Assembly (NCBI GenBank): GCA_946402065.1
Contig: CAMIVR010000003.1
Span: forward strand, 17,129-81,128
DNA length: 64,000 nucleotides
DNA from: an uncultured Brevibacillus sp.
GTDB lineage: Bacteria; Bacillota; Bacilli; Brevibacillales; Brevibacillaceae
Direction of reading: 5' to 3'
Of the stretch, positions 35,769 to 44,720 are shown piece by piece. The position numbers and the translations under genes were made by a program. Numbering within the stretch: the stretch's first letter is position 1; every line of letters starts with the position of its first letter. Below the pieces are notes generated by a model. It made no database searches, was not told the origin of the DNA, and saw only the letters and a list, made by a program, of their open reading frames with translations.

Positions 35769-36554
35769 ATGGAGACGAAAGAGAAGAAAGAATGGTATTT
35801 TGAATACGAGATACATATTAACCGACCTGGTCTGCTCGGTGACCTCGCTTCCATCTTGGGGATGCTGAAAATCAATATCGGCACGATTAATGGCGTACAA
35901 AACAATCGCCGCGGGCTTCTGCTGATGACGGATGACGACGAAAAAATTGAGATTCTGCGTAATATTATTCAAAAAGTGGACAACATAACCGTAACGAGAC
36001 TGCGTCCGCCAACCTTGCTGGACCGGCTTGCCGTACGGCACGGACGCTATATTGAACGGGACAGCGAGGACAAGAAGACGTTCCGCTTTATCCGTGATGA
36101 GCTAGGGCTGCTGGTCGACTTTATGGCAGAAATTTTTAAAAATGAAGGACACCAGCTTGTCGGAATTCGCGGAATGCCCCGTGTTGGCAAGACAGAATCG
36201 ATGATTGCCGCCAGTGTTTCCGCCAACAAGCGCTGGACGTTTCTCTCGTCGACTCTGCTTCGTCAGACGGTCCGCAACTCGCTTGCCATTGATGAAATGA
36301 GCAACGATCATGTATATTTAATAGATGGGATTGTCTCAACCTTGCGCTCCACGGAAAAACATCACAGTCTGTTGCGGGAAATGATGAGCTTCCCGGCAAC
36401 CAAGGTGGTCGAACACCCTGACATCTTCGTTCGCGAATCGGAGTTTGAGCTGTCGGATTTCCACTACATCATCGAACTTCGCCACCACCCGGAAGAAGAG
36501 ATTACGTATGAGTTGATCAACAACCCCAAATTGAATAACTTTGACATAACGTAA
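35769..36554 (+). CDS. ymfK: YmfK family protein (DUF3388) with ACT-like and P-loop-like parts
   Basis: This 261-residue protein of the YmfK/DUF3388 family begins with an ACT-like segment (about 8-80, HINRPGLLGDLASILGMLKI) and continues with a domain holding GMPRVGKTES (about 137-146), a P-loop-like motif. It lies between ymfJ and rodZ as in B. subtilis. No function is known; the layout suggests a ligand-sensing ATP- or GTP-binding protein, which is inference. The start is ATG behind AGGGGGAAGAGG. It is 12 bases ahead of rodZ. Confidence 0.85.
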   Translation: METKEKKEWYFEYEIHINRPGLLGDLASILGMLKINIGTINGVQNNRRGLLLMTDDDEKIEILRNIIQKVDNITVTRLRPPTLLDRLAVRHGRYIERDSEDKKTFRFIRDELGLLVDFMAEIFKNEGHQLVGIRGMPRVGKTESMIAASVSANKRWTFLSSTLLRQTVRNSLAIDEMSNDHVYLIDGIVSTLRSTEKHHSLLREMMSFPATKVVEHPDIFVRESEFELSDFHYIIELRHHPEEEITYELINNPKLNNFDIT

Positions 36555-36566
36555 GGAGGTTAAGGC

Positions 36567-37445
36567 GTGTCTGAGCTTGGTCAAGTGCTGCAAAGAGCCC
36601 GTGAAGAAAAAAACATCTCGCTCGATGATATTCAAAAGGTCACGAAGATTCAGCGTCGTTATCTGGAAGCAATTGAGCGCGGCCATTTTCATGTTCTTCC
36701 CGGTCACTTCTATGCTCGCGCTTTCATCAAAAGCTATGCTGAAGCAGTCGGACTTGACCCGAATGAACTGCTCTCTCACTTTCAATCCGATTTGCCTGCC
36801 CAGCCTCCGCAAGAACAGCTGGAGCGGCTGCGTCGCAGGCGTGCTGCTTCCAAGGAGCCGCTGCAAGCCGGTCGCTGGGTAACTCAGACATTGCTTGTGT
36901 TGTTCGTTGTTCTCGTGATTGGAGTAATTTACATGGCTTTTGTAAACCGGACTGGCGTCGATACAGCGCCTGTACCGGGCGATACCCTGACGAACCGTCC
37001 ACAAGTAGGGCAGCCGGACAATGGCAGTGTCAACATTCCGCCGCCATCACCAGGTTTAGGCCAGACGGGCAATGTCTCCGGAGAAACCATCCCTCCGGTA
37101 GCAACACCCGAAGAAAAGCCGGTCCTCACATTTGAGTCGCAGCAAGGCCCACTCTATGAGTACACGCTTGATAAAAGTGCCAAGCTGTCAATCAAGGTCA
37201 GTGCAACGACGGGCGATTGCTGGGTAAAAGTGATGGATAAAAGGAACGGCAAAGCCATTGGCGAAAAAGCGGGAAGAACGCTGAAAAAGGGCGAGGAAAA
37301 TACGTATGAAGCGGAAACAACGGCCTACATCGTCGTCGGGAATCCGAAGTCCGCACAGGTGACGATTAACGATGCACCGGTTGACATGTCAAAGCTGACT
37401 TTTTTTCCTTCGAACATTTCGGTAAAGATAAAACAAGCTGAGTAG
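36567..37445 (+). CDS. rodZ: Cell-shape protein RodZ
   Basis: This 292-residue RodZ (YmfM) has an N-terminal Cro-type helix-turn-helix (residues 1-70) that binds MreB, a short basic linker (RLRRRRAASK), one membrane helix (about 108-130), a Pro/Gly-rich extracytoplasmic linker, and a C-terminal DUF4115 beta domain (about 195-290). It links MreB filaments with wall synthesis. The start is GTG behind AAGGAGG. The position next to pgsA (here with rimO between) is typical of Firmicutes. Confidence 0.93.
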   Translation: MSELGQVLQRAREEKNISLDDIQKVTKIQRRYLEAIERGHFHVLPGHFYARAFIKSYAEAVGLDPNELLSHFQSDLPAQPPQEQLERLRRRRAASKEPLQAGRWVTQTLLVLFVVLVIGVIYMAFVNRTGVDTAPVPGDTLTNRPQVGQPDNGSVNIPPPSPGLGQTGNVSGETIPPVATPEEKPVLTFESQQGPLYEYTLDKSAKLSIKVSATTGDCWVKVMDKRNGKAIGEKAGRTLKKGEENTYEAETTAYIVVGNPKSAQVTINDAPVDMSKLTFFPSNISVKIKQAE

Positions 37446-37451
37446 ACGGAG

Positions 37452-37478
37452 AAAGGCGGTGTGATACCAGCCTTTTTC
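37452..37478 (+). terminator. Intrinsic terminator of rodZ
   Basis: AAAGGC-GGT pairs with ACC-GCCTTT (one base unpaired on each side), followed by TTTTTC. Confidence 0.75.
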
Positions 37479-37483
37479 TGTTT

Positions 37484-37513
37484 TTGACACGTTACAGAGC
37501 CATATATTATACT
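37484..37513 (+). promoter_or_regulatory. Sigma-A promoter of rimO
   Basis: Perfect TTGACA (37484-37489), 18 bases and TATACT (37508-37513), about 45 bases ahead of rimO. Confidence 0.85.
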
Positions 37514-37558
37514 GTATGAGTGTAATCTGGGCAGGTGTAATTAATTGGAGGAAAGCAA

Positions 37559-38905
37559 ATGACGGAAAAAGCAGCACCGCGGGAGAAAGTCGCGATTGTA
37601 ACGCTAGGATGCGAGAAGAATCTGGTAGATTCCGATATGATGGCTCATTTGATAGACGAGCGCGGGTATGAGCTGGTCGATGATCCGAATCAGGCTACAG
37701 TGGTCGTAGTGAACACCTGTGGCTTTATTGATGCAGCGAAAGAAGAGTCCGTCAATAAAATTTTGGATATGGCCGACTTGAAAGAGAAGGGCAAGCTAAA
37801 GTCGCTAGTCGTGGCCGGATGCCTGACGCAGCGCTATAAAGAAGATATTTTAAAAGAGATACCTGAGGTTGACGGAATTGTCGGCACCGGTGATTTTATG
37901 TCGATTACTGATGTCATTACCGATTCGCTTGCCGGTAAAAGGCCGGTTTTTGTCGGGAATCCGGTGTTCACCTATGAAGAAGTGGTGAAGCGGAGAGTCA
38001 AGCAGGGGACGTTTTCCGCGTATATCAAAATTGCCGAGGGATGTGACAACGCTTGCACATTTTGCAGCATTCCGCTCATGCGGGGAGCGTTCCGCAGCCG
38101 AAGCATCGAATCGATCGTCGAAGAAGCAGAGCACCTCGTGTCACAGGGCATTGTGGAAATCAGTCTGATTGCCCAGGATTCGACGAATTACGGAACGGAT
38201 CTATACGATGGCAAACTCATGCTGCCCACGCTCTTGCGCAGACTGTCCGAGGTGGAGGGGCTCGGCTGGATTCGCCTCCATTACGCTTATCCCGGCTTTT
38301 TTAGCGATGAGTTGATCGAGGAGTTTGCGACGAACCCGAAAGTCTGCAAATACATCGATATGCCGCTGCAACATTCAGAAGATACGATTTTAAAGCGGAT
38401 GCGCCGCCCTGGCAGACAGCGTGATACGCGGGAGCTCGTCAGCAAGATTCGCGCACAGGTGCCGGATGTCGCGCTGCGCACGTCGTTAATCGTCGGCTTT
38501 CCAGGCGAAACAGAAGAGGACTTTGCCAAGCTCTGTGATTTCGTCAAGGAAATCAAGTTTGACCGCTTGGGTGTCTTTACGTATTCCAATGAGGATGATA
38601 CCCCTGCTTCCCGCCTGAAAGACCATATCGATGAAGAGCTGAAAGAAAAGCGGGCCAACATGATCATGGAGATCCAGCGGGAGATTTCAGCCGAGAAAAA
38701 CGGCGAGCTGGTCGGCAAGGAGATTCCTGTCTTGATCGAACGCTACGAAGGCCGAAACGATATTTATGTCGGACGTTCCCAATATGACGCACCGGAAATT
38801 GACGGCGAGGTTTTTGTCAGCGGGTATCAAGGCGAGCTCGGAAAAATTGTGAAAGTGAGGATTACGCATTCGTATGAATACGACCTGGCCGGGGAGGTAG
38901 TGTAA
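37559..38905 (+). CDS. rimO: Ribosomal protein S12 methylthiotransferase RimO
   Basis: This 448-residue radical-SAM methylthiotransferase has an N-terminal UPF0004 domain with its own cluster cysteines (VTLGCEKNLVDSD, VVNTCGF, VVAGCLTQRY), a radical-SAM core with Cys162, Cys166 and Cys169 (CDNACTFC), and a C-terminal TRAM domain (about 380-448). It adds a methylthio group to the conserved Asp of ribosomal protein S12. RimO rather than MiaB is indicated by GCEKNLVDSD and by the separate miaB at 62293. B. subtilis lacks rimO at this site. The start is ATG behind GGAGGAAAG; the stop abuts pgsA. Confidence 0.95.
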   Translation: MTEKAAPREKVAIVTLGCEKNLVDSDMMAHLIDERGYELVDDPNQATVVVVNTCGFIDAAKEESVNKILDMADLKEKGKLKSLVVAGCLTQRYKEDILKEIPEVDGIVGTGDFMSITDVITDSLAGKRPVFVGNPVFTYEEVVKRRVKQGTFSAYIKIAEGCDNACTFCSIPLMRGAFRSRSIESIVEEAEHLVSQGIVEISLIAQDSTNYGTDLYDGKLMLPTLLRRLSEVEGLGWIRLHYAYPGFFSDELIEEFATNPKVCKYIDMPLQHSEDTILKRMRRPGRQRDTRELVSKIRAQVPDVALRTSLIVGFPGETEEDFAKLCDFVKEIKFDRLGVFTYSNEDDTPASRLKDHIDEELKEKRANMIMEIQREISAEKNGELVGKEIPVLIERYEGRNDIYVGRSQYDAPEIDGEVFVSGYQGELGKIVKVRITHSYEYDLAGEVV

Positions 38906-39481
38906 GTGAATCTTGCCAACCGCATCACGCTTGTCCGAATTTTTCTTGTTCCCGTCGTCATGTTTTTTCTACTCGTCAAATATGAATTCGGCATCCTCTC
39001 GATCGGGCAATTCAGCATTACCTATAATGAAATCATTGCGGCCCTGTTCTTTATCCTGGCGGCCAGCACGGATGGACTGGACGGCTATATCGCCCGCAAG
39101 CGCAAGATCGTGACGAACCTCGGCAAGTTCCTCGACCCTTTGGCAGACAAATTGCTAATTTCCGCAGCGCTGATTTCTCTGGTAGAGATGCAGCGGCTGG
39201 AAGCGTGGATTGCGATCGTCATCATCAGTCGCGAATTTGCCGTGACTGGCCTTCGCATGGTCGCTGCGGCCGAAGGACATGTAATTGCTGCCAGTGCTCT
39301 TGGGAAAGTGAAGACCTGGGTGCAAATCATCGCGATCGTTCCCTTGATGATCCGCAACTTCCCTTTTGAGTACGTAGGGTTTCCCTTCTCGACAATTGCA
39401 AGCTGGGTAATGGTTGTCATCACAATCTATTCCGGATATGATTACTTTGCGAAGAATCGCCAAGTGATTAGCTATACGTAG
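38906..39481 (+). CDS. pgsA: CDP-diacylglycerol-glycerol-3-phosphate phosphatidyltransferase
   Basis: This 191-residue integral membrane enzyme makes phosphatidylglycerol phosphate. The CDP-alcohol transferase motif DGx2ARx8Gx3Dx3D is present from DGYIAR to PLADK. It has about six hydrophobic segments. It starts with GTG directly after the rimO stop, with GGGGAGG upstream, so it is translationally coupled. The neighbours rodZ upstream and cinA downstream match the Firmicute order. Confidence 0.96.
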   Translation: MNLANRITLVRIFLVPVVMFFLLVKYEFGILSIGQFSITYNEIIAALFFILAASTDGLDGYIARKRKIVTNLGKFLDPLADKLLISAALISLVEMQRLEAWIAIVIISREFAVTGLRMVAAAEGHVIAASALGKVKTWVQIIAIVPLMIRNFPFEYVGFPFSTIASWVMVVITIYSGYDYFAKNRQVISYT

Positions 39482-39512
39482 CGATACATGGAAAAGATGG
39501 GGCTGAGAGAGA

Positions 39513-40754
39513 ATGAAAGCGGAGATTGTTGCTGTTGGCACAGAGTTGCTGTTGGGACAAATTGCCAATACGAATGCGCAGTATTTGTCCAACAAACTGG
39601 CTGAAATCGGAGTAAATGTATACTATCATTCTGTCGTGGGTGATAATGTTGACAGGCTTTCCTTGATGATCGCCGAGACAGCCAAGCGTTCTGAGCTGGT
39701 CATCTTTACAGGCGGACTGGGGCCAACGCAGGACGATTTGACGAAGGAAACCGTCGCTGCTCACCTCGGCGTTGGCTTGGTCATGGACGACGACGCGATG
39801 AGCAAAATTGAGGCGTTTTTTGTGCAGCGCAAGACGAAGATGGCGGAGAACAACCGCAAGCAGGCGCTCGTCATCGAGGGCAGCGTCGTCTTCCCGAATG
39901 ATCACGGCATGGCTCCGGGGATGGCCGTCAGGAAAAACGGAACAACCTATGTATTGCTGCCTGGTCCGCCGAGTGAGCTGTATCCGATGGTGGAGCAGTA
40001 TGTGATGCCCTTTTTGATGCAGTTACTGCCGGGACAGCAGGTTTTTCACTCACGTGTGCTGCGCTTTTTTGGCATTGGCGAGTCTGCCCTGGAAGAGCGT
40101 TTATTAGACGTGATTGAAAAACAGACGAATCCGACTGTAGCTCCGTACGCAAAAGAGTTCGAGGTGATCTTGCGGATTACGGCTCGGGCTAAGACCATGG
40201 AAGAAGCGGAAGCGCTGATTGTTCCGGTGGAAGATGAAATACGTGAACGCGTGGGACAGTACGTGTACGCGGTTGGCGAAACATCACTGCATGAAGTGCT
40301 CTTTCAGACGCTTCGCGAACGCGGTGAAACGATTGCCTGTGCAGAAAGCTGTACGGGCGGGACACTGGCTTCGCTTTTGACTTCACTGGCTGGCAGCTCC
40401 AGTGTATTTGCCGGCGGCATCGTCTGCTACAGCAATCAAGCGAAGCATACGCTGCTTGATATTTCAAACGAGATTTTAGACACTGATGGGGCAATAAGTG
40501 AAACCGTTGCAAAACAACTGGCAGAGAATGTACGCGAGAAGCTCGGTGCGACACACGCGATCTCTGTTACGGGTGTGGCTGGACCTGGCACATCGGAGGG
40601 AAAACCGGTAGGACTGGTTTATATAGGTCTGGCCAGTGAAGGAATGCCGACGGAAGTCAAGCAGATTCAGTTGGCAGGACGCCGTCATGCGATCATCGGC
40701 CGCGCGGCGAAATTTGCGATGTTTTACGCGTTGCAACGCATAAAAGAAAGGTGA
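39513..40754 (+). CDS. cinA: CinA: NMN amidohydrolase / competence-damage protein
   Basis: This 413-residue protein has an N-terminal molybdopterin-binding-fold domain (TGGLGPTQDDLTKE) and a C-terminal nicotinamide-nucleotide amidase domain (about 255-410, with AESCTGG). Family members recycle NMN or ADP-ribose products. In transformable bacteria it is co-transcribed with recA and linked with competence; here a helicase gene lies between. The start is ATG behind a weak GGGGCTGAGAGAG site. It is separated by 7 bases from the helicase gene. Confidence 0.95.
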   Translation: MKAEIVAVGTELLLGQIANTNAQYLSNKLAEIGVNVYYHSVVGDNVDRLSLMIAETAKRSELVIFTGGLGPTQDDLTKETVAAHLGVGLVMDDDAMSKIEAFFVQRKTKMAENNRKQALVIEGSVVFPNDHGMAPGMAVRKNGTTYVLLPGPPSELYPMVEQYVMPFLMQLLPGQQVFHSRVLRFFGIGESALEERLLDVIEKQTNPTVAPYAKEFEVILRITARAKTMEEAEALIVPVEDEIRERVGQYVYAVGETSLHEVLFQTLRERGETIACAESCTGGTLASLLTSLAGSSSVFAGGIVCYSNQAKHTLLDISNEILDTDGAISETVAKQLAENVREKLGATHAISVTGVAGPGTSEGKPVGLVYIGLASEGMPTEVKQIQLAGRRHAIIGRAAKFAMFYALQRIKER

Positions 40755-40761
40755 AACAACG

Positions 40762-42345
40762 ATGACGATTTTTTCCGATTTTGCTTTACATAAAACGATT
40801 GTACAGGCTATTCACGACATGGGCTTTGAAGAGCCATCTCCGATTCAGGCAGCGTGCATCCCGAAAATTCTCGAAGGTGTGGACATGATCGGACAAGCGC
40901 AGACCGGTACGGGAAAAACCGCGGCGTTTGGCATTCCGTTGCTGGAGAAGATGACGCCGGCCAACCGGATCCAAGCGATCGTCCTGACGCCGACGAGAGA
41001 ATTGGCCATCCAGGTGGCAGGTGAGCTGCGCCGGATTGCCAAGTACAAGAAAATCAAGACGCTGCCGATTTACGGTGGTCAGTCCATCACGCACCAGATC
41101 CGTGCACTGAAGCAAGGTGTTCAGGTTGTCATCGGGACGCCTGGACGCGTGTTGGATCATTTGCGCCGCAAAACGCTGCGCCTGGACAACGTCTCGATGC
41201 TGGTCTTGGACGAAGCGGATGAGATGCTTGACATGGGCTTTATTGAGGATATTGAAACGATCATCAATCACTTGAATGAAGAGCGGCAAACACTGCTGTT
41301 CTCGGCAACGATGCCGGTGGAAATCAAACGCCTGGCAACGCGTTACATGAAAAATCCTGAGACGGTTGCTGTAAGCCGGGAAGAAGTGACGGCGCCGCTG
41401 ATCGAGCAGGTGTACTACAAAGTGTTTGAGCGCAATAAAGTGGAGAGCCTATGCCGCATTCTCGACAGTGAAGACGTCGATCTGGGGATAATTTTTTGCC
41501 GCACAAAACGCGGCGTAGACGAGCTGTCTGAGGTGCTGCAGGCACGCGGCTACCTCGCTGACGGTCTGCACGGCGACCTGTCGCAGGCACAGCGCGACAA
41601 AGTCATGAAAGCGTTCCGGGAAGGTACGATCGAGTTCCTCATTGCGACTGACGTGGCCGCCCGGGGAATTGACGTAGGCAATGTGTCGCACGTCATTAAC
41701 TTCGATATTCCCCAGGATCCGGAAAGCTACGTGCACCGCATCGGCCGTACGGGGCGAGCAGGCCGCAAAGGCATCGCGATGACGCTGGTAACACCGCGGG
41801 AAATGCGGCAGATGATGATCATCCAGAAGCAAACCAAAGCTGCTGTCATTACCCGCAACGTGCCGACGCTGGAAGAGGTGGCTGAGCGCAAGCAGGAACA
41901 GCTGCGTGAACAGCTTGTCGAGCTGCTGGAGAGCAATGCCGTTGCAGAGATGTATGAAAAGGTCGTCGAAGGCTTGGCGCAGGAGTACTCCCTGGAAAAA
42001 ATCGCTGCTGCAGCGCTTCATCTGGCGTTCCACAGTGAGCCGGGAGAGGGCGGAGAGCAGGAAGCGTACGACTTCGGGGAGACAGGTGCTGCCAAGGGCA
42101 TGGTCCGTTTCTTCCTGAATGTAGGCCGCAATGCGAATCTGAAACCGCAGGATTTGGTCCGGGAAATTTCCGAGACGGTCGGCATCCCGGGAAAAGCGGT
42201 TGGGCGTATTGACATTTTTGAGAACTTTACGTTTGTCGAAGTGCCCGATGAAGTCGCGCCGTTCGTCTATGAAGCGCTGAGACAGACGCGGATCAACGGC
42301 AAGCGGATCAATATGGAGCCGGCTAAGCCGCGAGGTAAAAGGTAA
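40762..42345 (+). CDS. DEAD-box RNA helicase with DbpA-type RNA-binding domain
   Basis: This 527-residue protein has all core helicase motifs: Q-motif region, AQTGTGKT, PTRELA, TPGR, DEAD, SAT, ARGIDV and HRIGRTGRAG. After the helicase core, a linker of about 90 residues leads to a C-terminal DbpA-like RNA-binding domain (about 450-520, VGRIDIFENFTFVEV). Such enzymes act in ribosome assembly or mRNA decay, often in the cold. It follows cinA by 7 bases, so it joins the pgsA-cinA unit; B. subtilis has no helicase here. CshA, DeaD and DbpA are all possible names; the RNA-binding domain favours the DbpA/DeaD group. Confidence 0.93.
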   Translation: MTIFSDFALHKTIVQAIHDMGFEEPSPIQAACIPKILEGVDMIGQAQTGTGKTAAFGIPLLEKMTPANRIQAIVLTPTRELAIQVAGELRRIAKYKKIKTLPIYGGQSITHQIRALKQGVQVVIGTPGRVLDHLRRKTLRLDNVSMLVLDEADEMLDMGFIEDIETIINHLNEERQTLLFSATMPVEIKRLATRYMKNPETVAVSREEVTAPLIEQVYYKVFERNKVESLCRILDSEDVDLGIIFCRTKRGVDELSEVLQARGYLADGLHGDLSQAQRDKVMKAFREGTIEFLIATDVAARGIDVGNVSHVINFDIPQDPESYVHRIGRTGRAGRKGIAMTLVTPREMRQMMIIQKQTKAAVITRNVPTLEEVAERKQEQLREQLVELLESNAVAEMYEKVVEGLAQEYSLEKIAAAALHLAFHSEPGEGGEQEAYDFGETGAAKGMVRFFLNVGRNANLKPQDLVREISETVGIPGKAVGRIDIFENFTFVEVPDEVAPFVYEALRQTRINGKRINMEPAKPRGKR

Positions 42346-42443
42346 GACAAGGCATGGGCAAGACGAAGTTTTCAAGCAGTTAGCGACGGTACAGCGATGC
42401 ATTGCACCACTCCCCTTGTCGCTCGCCTGAGCGTTGAACGAGG

Positions 42444-42480
42444 AGACCGCCATGGACATACGTGCACGGCGGTCTTTTTG
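42444..42480 (+). terminator. Intrinsic terminator of the helicase unit
   Basis: AGACCGCC (42444-42451) pairs with GGCGGTCT (42468-42475), followed by TTTTT. The rest of 42346-42560 shows no coding frame with a ribosome site. Confidence 0.88.
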
Positions 42481-42563
42481 GCTGTTACCTGTTTTCGGAA
42501 CACACGTGCGCATGCAGGGAAATGTGCACTTTGGGACAAAAAGCCGGGCGCAGATCCAAAGTG

Positions 42564-42577
42564 CGAATATTTGTTCG
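42564..42577 (+). promoter_or_regulatory. LexA (SOS) box of recA
   Basis: CGAATATTTGTTCG fits the Bacillus LexA box CGAACnnnnGTTCG with one change (T for C in the left arm). It lies 10 bases upstream of the -35 of the recA promoter, so recA should be damage-inducible. Confidence 0.85.
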
Positions 42578-42587
42578 CAAAAAAAGC

Positions 42588-42617
42588 TTGGCAAAGGCTT
42601 CTATCTCATTGTATGAT
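42588..42617 (+). promoter_or_regulatory. Sigma-A promoter of recA
   Basis: TTGGCA (42588-42593), 18 bases and TATGAT (42612-42617), about 40 bases ahead of the recA start. Confidence 0.75.
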
Positions 42618-42656
42618 GAATACAAGAAGGAAACGAATTGAAAGGGAGTGTCAGTA

Positions 42657-43715
42657 TTGTCAGATCGTCGTGCGGCATTAGAGAGTGCGTTGCGTCAAAT
42701 AGAAAAACAGTTTGGTAAAGGTTCCATCATGAAATTGGGGGATATGGCTAACGTACAGATTTCCACGATTTCCAGCGGTGCATTAGCCCTTGATATCGCC
42801 CTGGGTGTTGGCGGTTTCCCGCGCGGCAGAATTATTGAAATCTTTGGTCCCGAGTCTTCAGGTAAAACGACAGTAGCGCTGCATGCGATTGCCGAAGTGC
42901 AAAAGCAAGGCGGACAAGCAGCGTTCATCGATGCGGAGCACGCACTCGACCCTGTTTATGCGGCCAAGCTCGGCGTCAATATCGAGGAGCTCCTGCTCTC
43001 CCAGCCGGATACCGGTGAACAGGCGTTGGAAATCGCTGAGGCGCTCGTCCGTTCGGGAGCAGTTGACATCATCGTCGTCGACTCCGTCGCAGCACTCGTA
43101 CCGAAAGCAGAGATTGAAGGCGAGATGGGTGACTCGCACGTCGGCTTGCAAGCACGACTGATGTCACAAGCGCTCCGCAAGCTCTCAGGGGCTATCAATA
43201 AATCAAAGACGATTGCGATTTTCATCAACCAGTTGCGTGAAAAGGTAGGCGTCATGTTCGGCAATCCGGAAACGACTCCAGGTGGACGCGCCTTGAAGTT
43301 CTACGCCAGCGTTCGCTTGGATGTGCGGAAAGCGGAGAGCATTAAATCCGGTAACGATGTAGTTGGTTCCAAAACGAAAATCAAGGTTGTCAAAAATAAA
43401 GTCGCTCCGCCATTCAAGACGGCTGAGGTGGACATCATGTACGGCGAAGGCATTTCGCGAGAAGGCAGCATCCTCGATATCGGCGCCGAGATCGATGTCG
43501 TCGCCAAGAGCGGTGCATGGTATTCGTTTAACGATGAGCGCCTTGGCCAGGGCCGGGAAAACTCCAAGCTGTTCCTGAAAGAAAATCAGGAGATAGCGGA
43601 ACAAATCGAGGCGAAAGTACGCGAATACTACAGCCTGAATCCGAACTCGGTACCGGCTGGTGAAGCTGTAATCGATCCTGAACAGGACGAAGAGCCCGTG
43701 TTTGACTTAGACTAG
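42657..43715 (+). CDS. recA: Recombinase RecA
   Basis: This 352-residue RecA has Walker [10 protein letters not shown] (about 64-72), the DNA-binding loops, and the usual acidic tail ([13 protein letters not shown]). It carries out strand exchange and stimulates LexA self-cleavage. The start is taken as TTG 42657, since AAAGGGAG (42641-42648) is 8 bases upstream and the protein then begins [12 protein letters not shown], as in B. subtilis; GTG 42648 overlaps the ribosome site. It is controlled by the LexA box above. recX follows. Confidence 0.98.
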   Translation: MSDRRAALESALRQIEKQFGKGSIMKLGDMANVQISTISSGALALDIALGVGGFPRGRIIEIFGPESSGKTTVALHAIAEVQKQGGQAAFIDAEHALDPVYAAKLGVNIEELLLSQPDTGEQALEIAEALVRSGAVDIIVVDSVAALVPKAEIEGEMGDSHVGLQARLMSQALRKLSGAINKSKTIAIFINQLREKVGVMFGNPETTPGGRALKFYASVRLDVRKAESIKSGNDVVGSKTKIKVVKNKVAPPFKTAEVDIMYGEGISREGSILDIGAEIDVVAKSGAWYSFNDERLGQGRENSKLFLKENQEIAEQIEAKVREYYSLNPNSVPAGEAVIDPEQDEEPVFDLD

Positions 43716-43727
43716 AGCATACGTAAC

Positions 43728-43758
43728 AGCCTGTCGGTATTCGGCAGGCTGATCCTTT
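43728..43758 (+). terminator. Weak terminator after recA
   Basis: AGCCTG (43728-43733) pairs with CAGGCT (43745-43750); the short T run begins only 4 bases later. Partial read-through into recX is likely. Confidence 0.5.
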
Positions 43759-43879
43759 TATCTATACATATATGCGAGCTTACAATTGCTAGTCTGGCTC
43801 GGTATGAAGGATGCATTTTCCATCGGGTGTGTGCAGCATAGCCGGTACCGGCATAGACCCGTCAGAAGGAGTGGGGAAG

Positions 43880-44518
43880 ATGGAGGGCGGAACGATTACC
43901 GCGATTCATCAGGACAGTAAAAATAAACGCAGATACCACGTCTACATCAATGATGCGTTTGCATTCGACATCCATGAAGACGTAATGGTCAAGTACGCTC
44001 TCTGGAAGGGAAAAGAGGTTGATCCCGAGCTGGGGAAAGAGATCCTCGCCGTAGAAGAGCAGAACAAGGCTTATCAGGCGGCGTTGCGCTATTTGGGAAT
44101 CAGGCCGCGGACAGCACGCCAGCTGGAAAAGTATTTGCTCGACAAGGAGTTTGCCAAAGACCTGGTACACGCTGTACGTCAGCTGTGTGAGGAGCAAGGA
44201 TACATTGACGACCGTTCATTCGCCAAAATGTGGGTCAAGGAGCGATTGCTGACCAAAGCCAAAAGCCCGTTCGTCCTGCAAATGGAACTGAGGCAGAAAG
44301 GCGTGCCCCAAGAATATATCAATGAGGCATTGGAACAGATTAAAAGCGACGAAGAACTTGCCGCAGCCCGAAAACTGGTCGCGAAGAAGGTGAGACACGC
44401 AGACGAGCCAATCGATTATGAGACAGAGCGAAAATTGCTCGCCATGCTGATGCGAAAAGGCTTCTCCTCAGATGTTATCGGACGGATCAGACGAGAGCTG
44501 AGAAGGTTCCAGGAGTAG
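43880..44518 (+). CDS. recX: RecA regulator RecX
   Basis: This 212-residue all-helical protein of the RecX family has repeated three-helix units (YLGIRPRTARQLEKYL, GYIDDRSFAKMWV, LRQKGVPQEYI). RecX modulates RecA filament assembly. Start ATG 43880 is 8 bases after AAGGAG; the 23-residue in-frame extension has no ribosome site. In B. subtilis recX is elsewhere; recA-recX adjacency is common in other bacteria. Confidence 0.92.
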   Translation: MEGGTITAIHQDSKNKRRYHVYINDAFAFDIHEDVMVKYALWKGKEVDPELGKEILAVEEQNKAYQAALRYLGIRPRTARQLEKYLLDKEFAKDLVHAVRQLCEEQGYIDDRSFAKMWVKERLLTKAKSPFVLQMELRQKGVPQEYINEALEQIKSDEELAAARKLVAKKVRHADEPIDYETERKLLAMLMRKGFSSDVIGRIRRELRRFQE

Positions 44519-44557
44519 ATTTTACGGTAAATGCTGGAAGTGATCATGGCCTGCTTC

Positions 44558-44587
44558 TTGACAAGCCTTAGCAGCAAATAATAAAAT
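44558..44587 (+). promoter_or_regulatory. Strong promoter of a candidate small RNA
   Basis: Perfect TTGACA (44558-44563), 18 bases and TAAAAT (44582-44587). No coding frame with a ribosome site follows before the terminator at 44686-44712. Confidence 0.75.
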
Positions 44588-44593
44588 AGGTTT

Positions 44594-44712
44594 GTATTTG
44601 TGGTGTTTCATATTCATTCGCTGTTTCATTTGCTAATTCGTAGTGGAAAAACTGAAAAACCGTGCAAACCGTACGGGATTCAGCGGACCGAGTAGCATCG
44701 GTCTTGTTTTTT
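44594..44712 (+). ncRNA. Candidate small RNA between recX and rny
   Basis: The promoter at 44558-44587 and the terminator at 44686-44712 would define an RNA of about 118 bases. Its 3' half folds into two hairpins: CTGAA-CCGT with ACGG-TTCAG (44652-44683), and the terminator GACCGA/TCGGTC (44686-44703) with TTGTTTTTT. The 5' half is U-rich and unpaired, as in many Hfq-type or antisense regulators. Alternatively it is a leader attenuator of rny. No known RNA family was recognised. Confidence 0.55.
44686..44712 (+). terminator. Terminator upstream of rny
   Basis: GACCGA and TCGGTC pair around AGTAGCA-like loop bases, followed by TTGTTTTTT. Confidence 0.8.
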
Positions 44713-44720
44713 AGGCTCTT

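Noticed and set aside
41449..42594. 381-codon open frame on the minus strand
   Set aside because: Antisense to the helicase gene and its terminator; no family features.
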